64,000 nt of DNA from Tigriopus japonicus (taxonomy: Eukaryota; Arthropoda; Copepoda; Harpacticoida; Harpacticidae): assembly GCA_010645155.1 (NCBI GenBank), contig CM021312.1:6007809-6071808 (forward strand). The letters run 5' to 3'. Shown here piece by piece: positions 1 through 11,287 of this stretch (its first letter is position 1; every line of letters begins with the position of its first letter). The notes under the pieces are model-generated. The model worked only from the letters and a program-made list of their open reading frames with translations. It was not told the DNA's origin and searched no databases. Position numbers and translations under genes: made by a program.

Positions 1-960
1 TTACAAAAATACGAAACCCAAAGGAAAATGTTCTTAGAACGTAAATGCATTAAACGTCTAGACGTCCTCTTTTGGTGAAAACGTTCCTTTGTAAGTCTGG
101 AATCAATTTATCTAATTACCACTGGATTGTGGAAAACAATTCATTCTCAAAAAGATTTGCACTGAGCCTAACTTTTGACTCTAACGTTCAATGGGACATG
201 TACAAAATTGCTCATTTGTCTTTATGGAACACATTTTTGAATATTGATATAATCCTGTAGAATTTACTTGATAAATACGTATCCTTCAATTAATTTTTAA
301 AACACTTGTCCAGTCCTATATTTGTAGTAGCACAAGACTGGTACAAGTGCTTTTTATTCCATCACCCTGAAAATCAATTTTACTTATTTTTGACCCAAGT
401 GAGCCAAGATATTCGTGATAATACGTGAAATATCGATCGTTTCCATGAACCTACACTCCTTAAATAATCGGCAAAATAGAAATAACTCGAATTTGCCCAA
501 AAAGCACAACCAAAGGTCCTATTTTACCGCTGGCAGTATGATCCCAAATGCTCACATAAGCAACCTTTATGCACGTTCCATTGAGTTGAAAAATGACATA
601 CTCAACACAAGCCTGGTCTTATGATCAGAAATTATTATTATTATTATTGATTTATTGCGATGTCAATTAGTCATCATCATCATCAATATGGTCACAAAAG
701 TAAAAGCCGTGATATGGGTAGAGATGTTCCCCACACAACAAGCAAATACAGCTATCCGTTGGGCTGGGAAGGTATTCTGCTTTTGAGCACCTCATGTGCT
801 CAAAAGCATTTTAGAAATTGATTTGTTCCTACTAAATATCATTATTCCCACCCATGCCAGGAAATTCAGTATTTCTTGATGTTACCCCATGAAACTGGCC
901 AAAAATTTGCTCATTTTGAGTTTCAATCCTGAGACAGCTGCTGTCTGGAATCTCTAGATC
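1..960. other. Upstream intergenic DNA, no gene recognised
   Basis: No exon or RNA gene could be supported. The stretch holds short ATT (about 636-655) and CAT (about 673-686) microsatellites and is otherwise AT-rich unique-looking DNA. Its right part should contain the promoter of the porin gene that follows, but no clear TATA box was found. Confidence 0.5.
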
Positions 961-1007
961 CCGATTCCCTATCGTGTGTTCTCTTCAGAGATCTTCTCGT
1001 TCTCGTA

Positions 1008-1084
1008 GTAAGTCCGTGTTTGTTGGTTGATCCGCTCGTATTTGATTGCCCCTTGTTCTCTCTCTCTCTCTCCCTCTCGTACAG
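1008..1084 (+). other. Probable 5'UTR intron of the VDAC gene
   Basis: A consensus donor GTAAGT starts at 1008. The interval ends in a run of CT dinucleotides followed by CAG at 1082-1084, only 14 bases before the VDAC start codon. This is what a short 77-bp leader intron looks like. It is inferred from splice signals only. Confidence 0.55.
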
Positions 1085-1098
1085 ATTTCTCACAAACC

Positions 1099-3275
1099 AT
1101 GTCTCCTCCTGTTTTCGGCGATTTGGGCAAGGGTTGCCGCGATGTCTTTGGCAAGGGATTCCATTTCGGTCTCATGAAATTGGATGTCAAGACCAAAACC
1201 GATACCGGGGTCGAGTTCAACACCACCGCCACTTCCAATCAAGTACGATGACATGTTCTTATGGTGGGATGATTATACTCTAGCTAAGATTATTACTGGG
1301 ATTTGGAACTCAAATTTAAAAAAAAAAGTATTATTTGGGTTTTTTCTTTTCTGGGGAGATGATTATGTCGGTTTGTGCTTCGATTTGTGGCTCAAGGTTG
1401 AGACAAGTCGGGTTTTATCGTCTGAGAAGATGATAGATCATAATTATGAGTATAAAAGTTTCTTTGTAATTGTTGCCGTAGGTCTTTGATAACAGGTTAT
1501 TTGAAGTATAAAAGTAAGGAATACTTGTTATCTACTGGGATGAGGAAAATTTTAGTGTTTGTGATTTGTAATTGTTCGGTCTAATTACGTCGTCCATCGA
1601 CTGAACAAAGAACCAGTCTACGTCACTGAAAAATGAATTGCGTCGAAATAGATGTTGCCAAGTTCTTGAAAGTATTTCGAGCCTCATCCAAGAACAAACT
1701 TCAAACTCATTTCCTCACAAAGTCTTCAAGAATTAAAATAACTTCCGAAGCACCCAAAAGGCTCCCAATCAAAATTCCTCTGGCTAAAGATCAAATACAT
1801 GGATGAGTTCTTTCCATTTGCATTTATAACAACAATAACTTTTTAATGAGAGATCCCAAACCCAAAGGACATTTTCTCCGGTTAGGCATTGGTGGGGAAT
1901 AGCAAAGCTTTGACATAAGTTCAATAGCCCATCAAATTTAAGTTATTCAAACAGTTTGAAGAGCACAATGACCCATACTTTAACGCTCACAGAGCTCCAA
2001 ACAGCACTTATTGATAGTTTTGGGCCCATCAAAAATTATTTTTGGGTCGCGGCCCAATGGTTACCGACCCATAGAATGTCCTTTAAACAATTTGCCTTTG
2101 TTCTTGTTTAGGAAACCGGGAAGATGACCGGTCAATTGGAGACCAAGTACCGGTTCAAGGAGCACGGCATCACGGTCACCGAGAAGTGGAACACGGACAA
2201 CAACCTGTTCGCCACTGTGGACCTCCAGAATGCTTCCATGAAAGGTCTCAAACTGACCCTGGACTCGTCGTTCTCGCCTGCCACTGGCGCCAAGAATGGC
2301 AAAATCAAGGCTGAATACAAGCACGAAAGCTTGGCTGCTCAGGCTGATATGGATCTGAACATGGGTGGACCTCTGGTCAATGCCTCCGTGGTCCTTGGTC
2401 ACCAAGGCTGGTTGGCCGGTTACCAAATGGCCTTTGACTCGACCAAGTCCAAGATCACGCGCAACAACATCGGTTTGGGCTATGCCAAGGGTGATTTCGT
2501 GTTCCACAGCAATGTGAACGACGGCCAGGTCTTCAGTGGATCCGTATATCAAAGGGTCAATCCTGCACTGGAGACTGGTGTGCAATTGGGCTGGACTTCG
2601 TCCAATAACGCCACCCAATTTGGCATTGGCTGCAAATACAACCTCGACCGGGTAAGAAGAATATTTTTTGGGTTTTGTTGGAGGAATGTCAAGGGATTTT
2701 TAACCGAATTTTTTGTATTCTAGGATGCCTCTGTACGTGCTAAGATCAACAACAATAGCCAATTGGGCTTGGGCTACCAACAACGCTTGAGAGAGGGTAA
2801 GTTTGATAGGAAAAAGGCGGTTTTGTCATGTTCGTTATGCCTTGATTGTTGATACAGCGCAGTTCTGGGTCAAAGTCAACAGAATTATCTGATTGTTTTG
2901 TTTTGCTTGCCAGAGAGCGCCACATGCTTTTCTGGTCATATTGACATGGTGACTGATTGTCGTTCACTGAGCCAAGTTTGTCATGTTTCTTAAACTTGAA
3001 TGATGTAAAACTTCCAACATCCTGAAGGCTCTCTGGCTAACAAAAAATGAGCATGAATCCTTCACCAAGTCACCCAAATATTTTTATCAAAGCAACAAAT
3101 GTCAATCCTAAGCTAATTTTATGTTCTCCTTATGAACTTTTCCCCAAAAATAAATATCACTCGTCCCTTTCTTTTCATTTTAGGAGTCACTGTCACCCTC
3201 TCCACTCTCATCGATGGAAAGAATTTCAACCAGGGCGGCCACAAATTGGGCTTGGCTCTGGAAGTGTCGGCCTAA
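1099..3275 (+). CDS. VDAC: Voltage-dependent anion channel (mitochondrial porin)
   Basis: This encodes the outer mitochondrial membrane beta-barrel that passes ADP/ATP and other metabolites. Four coding exons join in frame: 1099-1242, 2112-2651, 2724-2796 and 3184-3275 (TAA at 3273-3275), giving 282 residues, the usual length for the family (about 283). Family landmarks are visible: the N-terminal helix with [14 protein letters not shown], then [57 protein letters not shown], and the C-terminal [13 protein letters not shown]. All introns have GT-AG ends. The start is the only ATG that gives the conserved N-terminal helix. A long reverse-strand reading frame over exon 2 is a shadow. The family assignment is near certain; which vertebrate-style paralogue it corresponds to is not meaningful for an invertebrate. 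Confidence 0.97.
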
Positions 3276-3690
3276 ACTGTTGTCGAACAAAATTGCGGTT
3301 CCTTCCGGACTAGTGCTGCTAGTTAGAACTCCTTCAAGTACTAAAAACATTGCAAGCGTGTTTCCTCTTTTATCTCTTTGTTCATTTTGGCGTACGTCCC
3401 CTCTACTTCCACCCACCCCCGTGTCCAAATCATCTTACAAACTGGAGACCCGTTAACCTTTTAATACAATGGGGGATAGTGGACACCCACCCACAGAGAT
3501 GTGGTAGCCTTTTGGGGGTGGGTTTGTAGGTGGCATGTTCAGATTGATGAGGAGGCCCTCTGTCATCATCATCGTCATCATCATCAATATGATCTGGCGT
3601 GCTGGTCTTGAATGACCCACAGTTAAATTTCAAACTTTCTCGCCTATGTATAATTTAGCTGCTGCTGCATTTGCCAGGACACTAGTTTGG

Positions 3691-3696
3691 AATAAA
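3691..3696 (+). terminator. Poly(A) signal of the VDAC gene
   Basis: AATAAA lies about 415 bases after the VDAC stop codon, at the end of a 3'UTR-like stretch that includes a CAT-type microsatellite (about 3565-3590). Assigned by position and motif. Confidence 0.6.
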
Positions 3697-3714
3697 ATCT
3701 TATTTTTTGTTCAC

Positions 3715-5268
3715 CAACAGATGTGTTCGATTTTTCGTGGGATTTTGAGTTTTTGGTAGACTTGTGGGTAGTGCTAGATTGAAAAGGCTCTAAACTGAAA
3801 ACGCAAGCTTAACTTGATAGAGGGCTTATGGCAACACACTTCAAAATTATTAATAACCGCACAATAATAACCACTAACTTTGAATCACATGGCCCAGGAA
3901 TTCGGGAAAAAAATCTGATTCAGAGATTTTTGAAACATTAAAAGCATCTTTGTGCTGAATGGATTTTAATTTTATAAAGAATGCTGTTGTGACTTCCAAC
4001 TTGGGACATTTTTTTCAGTTTCACTAAACTATGGTTGAAAAATGGGCTGGTTTTGCAAAGAACTTTCAACGGCTCGTTTTGATTATCATTCTGGTAAGAC
4101 ATACTCAGAGAGATTCCACGAATTAACTAGCATTAATTAACATAAACTGAATAGAATTTTATAATATTTCAGTTACCATCTAAAAATTGTGGCAAATAAA
4201 GTGTTCCAATTATTATTTTTAAGCGCGTTTTAAGAAACAAAAATAATTAAATTTAAGCTAATATGCTCTCCAGCTCAAAACTTCTATCAAATGTTTTTGG
4301 AATTGATTGCGAATGATAAATCCGAAGTATTCGAATCTTTTGCTTTTGAAATAAAAACCTTTATACAGACCATATTGCAAATAAGTTTTTTGCCATTTGT
4401 TCTCTTAAGCGCATTAACTTATTAAGAACGTTTCTTCAAGGTTCCTATTTTGGTTCATAAGTCAAAATGATGGAAATAAATAGGAAGGTTGGCCGTTCAG
4501 TTTGTCAGACAAATTCGCATTATTCAAGCTTCCAAAATGAAATTCATGAACTTTTATTGAAACAAGGCATTCAAGTCCAAGTGTATTCAGTCCGGTTTGT
4601 TAACCCTCTTTAAGTAGCTCGGAAAGGAACTCAATGTAACGTTTAGCTCTCCGCAAGATTTCTAGACGACTCAAATGATGAGTTCTTGGGTCATCAGGGT
4701 GAAGAGGAAGGCACAACATGAGGTTGTGAAACGCCACGCCCAATTCCACAGTCCGCATTGTAATTCAACAAACACTCACCAGAACACACCAATTGTTGAG
4801 GTAAACACCAAGTTTTTGATAACAAGACCACCAGAGCTTGAATGGGGATCAATTCATTATCAAAGAGCTTCGAGTCATGGCCAACCTTAATCATGAGTAG
4901 GGGGCGGATTTTTAGTTGGCGAAAGCGACAACTTTTTAATTAGCTTTTTTTCGGTAACATAGTAGTTGAAATATGCCGAAAAAGTTGTTGAAACCAACTC
5001 TTTAAGTAGCAGAAATGTAACTGAAGTAAAAAAGTAACTGAAATGTTTTGAACATCTGATATCCATGTTAGAGGATTTTTTTCTGAATCAAACTCAATTT
5101 TCTCCCTCAAAATTTTTAATCAATAAAAAGTTTGAAATTGAGGAACATATACATATTAAAGAATTGTCTTTTTGCAAAAGCACGAAAAGATTAAAAAACG
5201 ACTGAATTATAGATGCAAAAACGCAACAACGGTAGACAGAATAAATGCGCCCAAAACGTTCAGATGTC
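3715..5268. other. Intergenic DNA without recognised gene
   Basis: AT-rich DNA with no conserved reading frame. Short open frames near 4675-4894 overlap on both strands and show no family resemblance, so they are not called. Confidence 0.5.
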
Positions 5269-5552
5269 AGCTGAGTTTATATACGCTGTGACAACTTGAG
5301 TTGTTACAGAAATTTTTCGCTACCACACGCCATTGACTTCAATTGCAAACTCGAAAGTACATAAGTTAGGACAAGAAATCTTGTGGCAAAAGTTATGAAA
5401 AAGTTTTGCGCCGTGATTTATAACTTAGCTTTCTTTAAACGATTTCTTGTCGCAACTTACAAACTTTCGTGTTTGCAAATGAAGCCAACGGCGTGTGGTA
5501 ACGTAAAATTTCTGTAACAACTCAAGTTGTCAGAGGGTATATAAACTCAGCT
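5269..5552. repeat. Long hairpin (foldback/MITE-like) element
   Basis: Two arms of about 110 bp, 5269-5382 and 5439-5552, are near-perfect reverse complements around a spacer of about 55 bp. Both arms begin AGCTGAGTTTATATAC when read inwards and share TGACAACTTGAGTTGTTACA. This is the form of a foldback MITE. The target duplication was not resolved and no coding sequence lies inside. Confidence 0.8.
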
Positions 5553-5791
5553 TTTGTCTCGCGTTCCTGAATGATTTTCATAACAAACTTAATTTGAGAC
5601 AAGGATCGTTATCTGGAAAATATAATTTGCTGTACAAGTTTTGGTTAAACTTCGTTCAAAATCCTGTAAAATACTTGTTTCTAAAATCATTGTAGGATTT
5701 GGGTTTCTCAATATCAGTGAAACTTTGATTGGCCAAAAATTAGGAAATGTGGTTCTTGGGCTACGGGATAAGGGTCCCTTGGGTTAAGGGA

Positions 5792-6030
5792 GGAGACGTG
5801 GCGTCGTGGTTAGCGCAGTTTCCTATAGTGAGAGAGGTCCCAGGTTCGATTCTCCTCCCCGACCTTTCTCGAGGAAACTTTTAGACGCTAATTCACACCC
5901 ACAGACGGAGAACCATTCTGATACCGGACATGAGATTGCCTATCGGAACTACTTTAGACGATGTGATGGCTGGCTTCGCTGGCCGGGCGAGGCTCAACCC
6001 TCCGACCCTAGCACCAATAATCCCAAAAAT
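5792..6030 (+). mobile_element. tRNA-derived SINE, copy 1
   Basis: The head resembles a tRNA gene with internal RNA polymerase III promoter boxes: an A-box-like TGGCGTCGTGGTTA at 5799-5812 and a B box GGTTCGATTCT at 5843-5853. It is followed by a non-tRNA body ending in a conserved tail around CGAGGCTCAACCCTCCGAC. A second copy with the same head, body and tail is at 58089-58560, which shows that this is a dispersed repeat and not a functional tRNA gene. Confidence 0.85.
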
Positions 6031-7715
6031 AGATTTTCCACTTTACCGTTTGTTTGCACAAGTTAAATAATCGTCGCAATTGGCCACATTGGCCAATTAT
6101 ATTTTCTTGTTCATAGGCAGAATTATATACTCAATGTCAAATATAACTAGGAGACGTAAAGGTTAACGTTATAATGATTAAATTGTTGACAACTACATGG
6201 CATCAACGTGTCAAAAAAATCACCTTCATTTCCGGCTCTTTTCAAAAACAAACTTGTGAACTCCCCTACAGCTAGAAAACTACAAATTTATCAATTTAGT
6301 TAGAAGAGAATGGAATTTCCTTCCATTCTCTTCAAATTGCGAGAATTATACCTTTTCTATTTGATAACATTGGTAAATTAATAAAGCTTTTCCAACAAGG
6401 GTGATTTCTATTGTGAACTTCCTTAAATTTATTAATTGGCATAAATTGGCCCTGTGCATGACAGAGGAAAAACAGATTGCATGCAGAATGGGAAGGTAAA
6501 AAAATTACCGTTTCTAAACCTCTTAGGTCTAGTATTGCACATTTGTACCATTGACTTTTTGGTTGTTAGGGTGCAAAAATGTACCTAAGCTTTGCATTGC
6601 TAACCAGTTCTGCACACATACCTCGTACCGTGTCCCACAAACCGGTTTAAACAAACGATTACAATTGACCTTGCAAATGTCATGAAAGATGACAGGTACT
6701 AAAAATGGTTAAATTGGTGTAATTCAAGCACTGAATTTTCTGTAGTGGGATGTTAACGATGAGAATTATGATTTCTAGTGAGATTAATTTGATCAACTTC
6801 TTTAGCAAACGAGAGCTGCGCAGAAAACGGTCGCTGCCTTTACGCAGGAATAGAGTGCTCGCCAAATATTTACAACACTCCGGGTTTCGTTGGTTCAAAT
6901 CCCGACCTTGTCAAGTCCTACTGCCCTGTGGTATTATAGACGCTTTATTTTTTTGCAATAAAGGGTCTCTCTATGTGATATTAACCTTGTATCAACTTAT
7001 ATGCAGTACCGGGCCCTACTCATCCTGCAACTTTTGTTGTTTTTTGCAAAAGCTGCAACTATTGCAGTTTTCTTCTCACTTTATCATGTAATTCCATGAA
7101 TTTGATATCATTTCACAAGAATGATGCTAATCTTGGGATCATCATTTTATCAAAACTGACATTCTAGGTAACCAAAGATATCAAATTTTGATTTTGAGAA
7201 TTTCTAGTCATTTTTGCGAATAAAAATATTTTGGGGGTCAAATTTGACATATGTCAGGTCAATTATCACATTACAGGTCAAGAAGTGAAATTTTAGTGCC
7301 ACAATAAGGGCAATTTTTTAACAATTTTCGTGAAATTAACTGCAATTTTGGCAAAGATTAATGCAAACATCAGAAAAAAGCTGCAACTTTAGACCAAAAG
7401 AATGGTGACTTTATCGGAGACCTATCCATGAGTAAAATTGACACGACACTTGGCCCTCTGGTGAAATTTAATGACAAACTGTACCCATTCACCCTCTTCG
7501 TCCAACTTGATAACGCAGACGCACAGACCTTCTTACCTCCTTTAAAGGTTCTACTAGTAAAGAAGTTTTGTAACATCTATTAAGGTTAGATTACACTAGA
7601 CGCTTTTTATCGCACATTAACATATGTACTTCGAAGTCACAGATACGTAAGATCCCCGCAAGAGGTTGCGAGATTGTACTTATGTCATGTCACAGTTCGC
7701 CTCAAACTGCGATGT
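6031..7715. other. Intergenic DNA with repeat fragments
   Basis: No gene was recognised. The segment 6722-6812 is a diverged left-end fragment of the palindromic 5-bp-TSD family described at 48415-49042: it shares the order CACTGAATTTTCT, GAGAATTATGATTTCTAGT and AAACGAGA. Around 7020-7070 there are GCAACTTTTG-type words that also occur inside the elements at 20308 and 45380-45730. Confidence 0.5.
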
Positions 7716-7723
7716 AAAATGTC

Positions 7724-8666
7724 CAGGGCTGGTCAGGAGGATTATCCCCTCCGAAAAGAGTCCCGTTTATCCCCCTTGGGATAAACGGGATTTTCCTTCA
7801 AGTAGTAAAATGGATAAACGGGATAAACAGCATTTTCTTACTTTTCAAGCCTTTTTTCCTATTTTTCAAGCATTTTTTCTTACTCTTCAAGCATTTTTTC
7901 GTACCTCACAAGCAATTTTTTCTACGTTTCAAGCATTTCTTCCTTATTTCTAGAATTAATCACAAATTTCCTTAACACTATATTTCCACAAAATCTCCCT
8001 TTTTTCAATTAAGTCCCACACAAAAATTATTTCCATGAGTTCAATAGGTTTAAACCTATATAAAAATTTTAATAATAAATTAAATATAAAAACCTAGGTT
8101 TTTAGCTTTCATTTGTTTGTGTATCTGAAGTTAAAACGCAGCTTCGCAGCTGCAATCTGATAAAGGCTGTCTGCTCAGTAGGAATATTGCAGGGTTAGTT
8201 GGTAGACTATCTCAACCATAAAGCGTCGCGTTTATTGGGATTAACGGGATTTTCCTCCAAGGAATAACGGGGATTAAGAGGATTTCCCTCCTTTTTCAAA
8301 CATTTTTCCCTAATGTCTAGAAATAAGTTCATTTTTGTGTCTCTGTGTTACATTTACTGAACATGAAATTTTCTGACTTATATAATCTTTAACTTTGGAA
8401 GATTTCTTCAATTACATCACGTCTCATTAGGTACCGTCATTTGTAGGCTTTTTGTAACATATATTTATTGTCAAAATCGGAACAAAATTGGCTTTATTTA
8501 TTCCCTGGTTCATCCCCCCATTTATCCCGTTTATCCCCCATTTATCCCGTTTATCCCCCCATTTATCCCGTTTATCCCCCCATTTGTCCCGTTTATCCCC
8601 CATTTATCCCGTTTATCCCCGGGTAAAGGGGATAAATCAAAAAAGTTCATCCCACAACCAACCCTG
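7724..8666. mobile_element. Non-autonomous hAT-like DNA transposon
   Basis: The ends are imperfect inverted repeats: CAGGGCTGGTCAGGAGGAT on the left, and CAGGGTTGGTTGTGGGATG as the reverse complement of the right end. They are flanked by an 8-bp duplication, aaaatgtc (7716-7723) and aaaacgtc (8667-8674), 7 of 8 matching. CAG-initial TIRs with 8-bp target duplications are the hAT superfamily signature. Both subterminal regions are rich in copies of a TTTATCCCG-type word in opposite orientations. No transposase frame was seen. Confidence 0.85.
8511..8622. repeat. Subterminal tandem array, about 20-22 bp unit
   Basis: About five copies of a CCCCATTTATCCCGTTTATC-like unit sit just inside the right end of the hAT-like element, with inverted copies near its left end (7759-7830). 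A repetitive reading frame across it is an artefact of the array. Confidence 0.85.
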
Positions 8667-8817
8667 AAAACGTCTTGTGTAACTGCACCTTTTTGACTTG
8701 TCCAATTCCAAACTATCTTAGCCATCTGACTTTGCATAGTATTCCAGTGAAAATATATTTCTTCACGATTGAATAATACGTTTATTCAAAGGAACTCGCT
8801 TATTCAAACAATTACGG

Positions 8818-9354
8818 TTATTCACAACAGTAGTTTAACACACTCATGGCCTTCTTGAAAATCCACCATTGATTATATGGCTGACCAACTCGTCTCATCT
8901 TTTCACGTTGCATTTGTAAGAATTCTCGCATCCAAAATCGAGATTGTTCCAAAGACACCCTTGTATCATCCACGGCCATGTTGACCACGCCCCGATTGAA
9001 GGGCGTTCTTTGCCGAGTATAAATCGTGGTCCCATCATCGGGCTGACAATAATGAATAATGACAGAACAGGTAAAAGCGACCGTCGCCACAGCCTTTAAG
9101 GCATTCACAAAATTCTGTCTACTTGAGAAGGCCTTCACAATGGCCTTGGTAACAAGGTCCACAGAACGTTGAAGACGTCCGTTTACAAAATTCAAGGATG
9201 GAAATATCCAATCCACTTTTTCGTTCGATGCCAGGAAAGCCCCAATAGCCAAAAAGGTCAGGCAGCAAATTATCCAAGGAATGATGACCTTGCACTTTTT
9301 CCAGCCTTTATAGGCGTTTCGATCGACAGCGTAGGGATATTTGTATTGAACCAT
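8818..9354 (-). CDS. Small predicted membrane protein, tandem paralogue A
   Basis: An intronless frame of 178 codons starting at ATG 9352-9354. It begins MVQYKYPYAVDRN, has a hydrophobic segment at about residues 24-43 (IIPWIICCLTFLAIGAFLAS), a second moderately hydrophobic stretch near 88-102, and ends FKKAMSVLNYCCE. It is clearly homologous to the gene at 10697-11242, sharing the N-terminal MVQ, YK.W.K.KV.IP, ICxLTFLA and the C-terminal FKK. The 5' leader is shared as well. I do not recognise the family; a single or double membrane pass is inferred. Conservation between the two copies supports a real protein. Confidence 0.7.
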   Translation of the reverse strand: MVQYKYPYAVDRNAYKGWKKCKVIIPWIICCLTFLAIGAFLASNEKVDWIFPSLNFVNGRLQRSVDLVTKAIVKAFSSRQNFVNALKAVATVAFTCSVIIHYCQPDDGTTIYTRQRTPFNRGVVNMAVDDTRVSLEQSRFWMREFLQMQREKMRRVGQPYNQWWIFKKAMSVLNYCCE

Positions 9355-9400
9355 GGTTGAACCTTAATCGGTCAAGGATTGAAGGTGACTGAGGTAACAT
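9308..9400 (-). other. Overlapping upstream ORF before paralogue A
   Basis: An ATG at 9398-9400 opens a 30-codon frame that overlaps the main ATG of paralogue A in another frame. The same upstream ATG (ATGTTACCTCAGTCA) in paralogue B is in frame with its main start. One extra base before the main ATG of copy A accounts for the difference. If the leader is transcribed this would be expected to reduce translation of copy A. Confidence 0.5.
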
Positions 9401-10696
9401 TTCCGCGTCAAAGTTTGAGCTAGAGGACAATTTAATTCCCAATGGACCAAAATTGAGGATTAACATTGGGTTGGTCAAAGGTTTGTTTCACTGGTGATAG
9501 ATTTCTTAATTAACAACACGAGTTTTCGGTTTGAGCGTTTTTAGACAGGGAGTGTGGTCGATGTTTTATCGAAACATTCTCGATTTTACTGGAACATGGA
9601 CTACTCGATGACTGGAGATATATGTTCCACTTTATGACTTCTGCTCTGTTTGTCTATCAAAATTTAACCAAAAGGACGATCATTTTTTTTCAGTTTAGTT
9701 CCAAAAGAAATGGAACATTTTGCTATAACTATTTCACTTTACTGCAGATTTTTTGCTAATTTGGCTTTAAATCAACAAGTTTTAAGGCAAAAACTTGCTG
9801 TATCCAGGTTTGTCCATTCATTAGCCAAAGTACGCGATGGTTTTTTATGTTCCCTCCCAGATGGCGAAAACATGATTTTTAGAGTTGATGAACTGCTGTT
9901 ATATGTTTGTGTTATGGGATTAAAAAGACTAGTTTATGAGCCAGAAATCCGCCCCCATGTTTGATAGCTTTTAGATAGCTATCCAATGGAACTGAGAAAT
10001 AGAAGAATAAAAACACAGATTGGATTTGTGAAAAATACCGGAAAATTCGAGTCTAATTGTGAATTTCGATTTTTGAATTCTGGATTGCGATCATCAGAAT
10101 TTTTATTGAAGACGTCCTTGATATCACTTGAAGAGCCACGAAATTTCATGTTTGATTATCTACCATTAAAGAAATCAATTTAACATAAGTCTTTTAATGT
10201 AGAACTCTTCTACCGGTATAGTTTACTCTCCAGGAGTATTTAGTGGTCCCTGGAACTCTTAATCTTTTAAGTGTCAATTATTAGGGGTCGGTTCAAATTC
10301 GGAAATACGGGAAAGTTCAAAAAAAAAAAATCCAGAAAACACAATAAACCATAAACGAAAGGAAAAAAATCAATCAGTTTTCCAATATCTCTTTAGATCC
10401 TAAAATTTTCTGAATAATAATGTTCGAATGGGGCATTAAACCCTTTAAAGTTGTAATTACAAACTGGCGAATAAGAATTTGAAACCAAGATATGGTTTCT
10501 TAAATTATAAATCTAGATGTTATTGTGTAAATCAACTTAAGAGCAACTTTACAATAATTAAGAATTACAGCACTATGATTTAATAAATGAACCTAAAGTG
10601 ATTAAACTTAACATGTTTCAAGTATCTGAGAACAAAAAAGTTAAAAACACAGCCAATGAATTGGGAAGAATTTTTTTTTATTGACCAAAGCAATTT
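9401..10696. other. Intergenic DNA between tandem paralogues
   Basis: No convincing gene. Open frames at about 9710-9964 and 9986-10183 (+) have no recognisable family and no duplicate. A run of A at about 10319-10331 is present. The promoter of paralogue A should lie in the left end of this stretch. Confidence 0.45.
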
Positions 10697-11242
10697 TCAA
10701 TTTCTCAACACAGTCAAACAATATTTTAGTAAAGCAATCGTTTTCTTGAACATCAACCAAATATCCATTTGCAATTCCATTAGTTTCTGCAATACAAATC
10801 TCATTTCTACAACGATGACACCGACAGCAATCTCAATTATAGATAACATACTCAAGGATTCATCGTTTGAGGGGCAAAACTTGCAAGGAAAAAACATTTC
10901 TTTTTGTTGCAATATAAACTGGCGAATACCCTCAATCAGAATTATCCATAATAAAACACTTAACAAAGCAATCAAGATAGTAACACACATCTCCATGGGC
11001 TCAAGAGATCTGACCACTGTTCTGGAACAAACACATGGATGATGAGCAAATTCCGTTCCATTTGGCACCAATGTCACACGGAAAGTTGGGGTCTTCTTTG
11101 GCAAACTTTCCTCTGAAGCCAGGAAGAATACCATGGCTAGAAACGTTAAATTGCAAATGGCCAAAGGAATGGCAACCTTATACTTCCTCCAACTTTTGTA
11201 AGTGTTGTGACGGGGTTCATAACGTTGAAAAAATTGAACCAT
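10697..11242 (-). CDS. Small predicted membrane protein, tandem paralogue B
   Basis: An intronless frame of 181 codons from ATG 11240-11242 (MVQFFQRYEPRHN). It has a hydrophobic segment at about residues 24-43, and stronger ones near 84-106 and 133-152, and ends KYCLTVLRN. The start is chosen by alignment with paralogue A. An in-frame upstream ATG at 11285-11287 would add 15 residues (MLPQSTPIISRSRFK). The copies lie head to tail 1.3 kb apart and share leader sequence, so a local duplication is inferred. Function unknown. Confidence 0.7.
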   Translation of the reverse strand: MVQFFQRYEPRHNTYKSWRKYKVAIPLAICNLTFLAMVFFLASEESLPKKTPTFRVTLVPNGTEFAHHPCVCSRTVVRSLEPMEMCVTILIALLSVLLWIILIEGIRQFILQQKEMFFPCKFCPSNDESLSMLSIIEIAVGVIVVEMRFVLQKLMELQMDIWLMFKKTIALLKYCLTVLRN

Positions 11243-11287
11243 TTTGAACCGCGATCGGGAAATGATCGGAGTTGACTGAGGTAACAT

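Noticed and set aside
2061..2618. 185-codon reverse-strand open frame
   Set aside because: It lies wholly antisense to VDAC exon 2 and is a shadow of a codon-biased real exon.
5799..5853. Possible tRNA gene (A and B boxes)
   Set aside because: No cloverleaf or acceptor stem could be folded, and the same head with an unrelated body and tail recurs at 58089, so it is a SINE.
8531..8737. Reverse-strand frame with a glycine-isoleucine-asparagine repeat
   Set aside because: It is the translation of a 20-22-bp tandem array inside a transposon end.
4896..9955. Inverted match GGGGGCGGATTT at about 4896 and 9955 as ends of a 5-kb element
   Set aside because: Similarity stops after about 13 bases, no target duplication is seen, and genes lie between, so it is probably coincidence.
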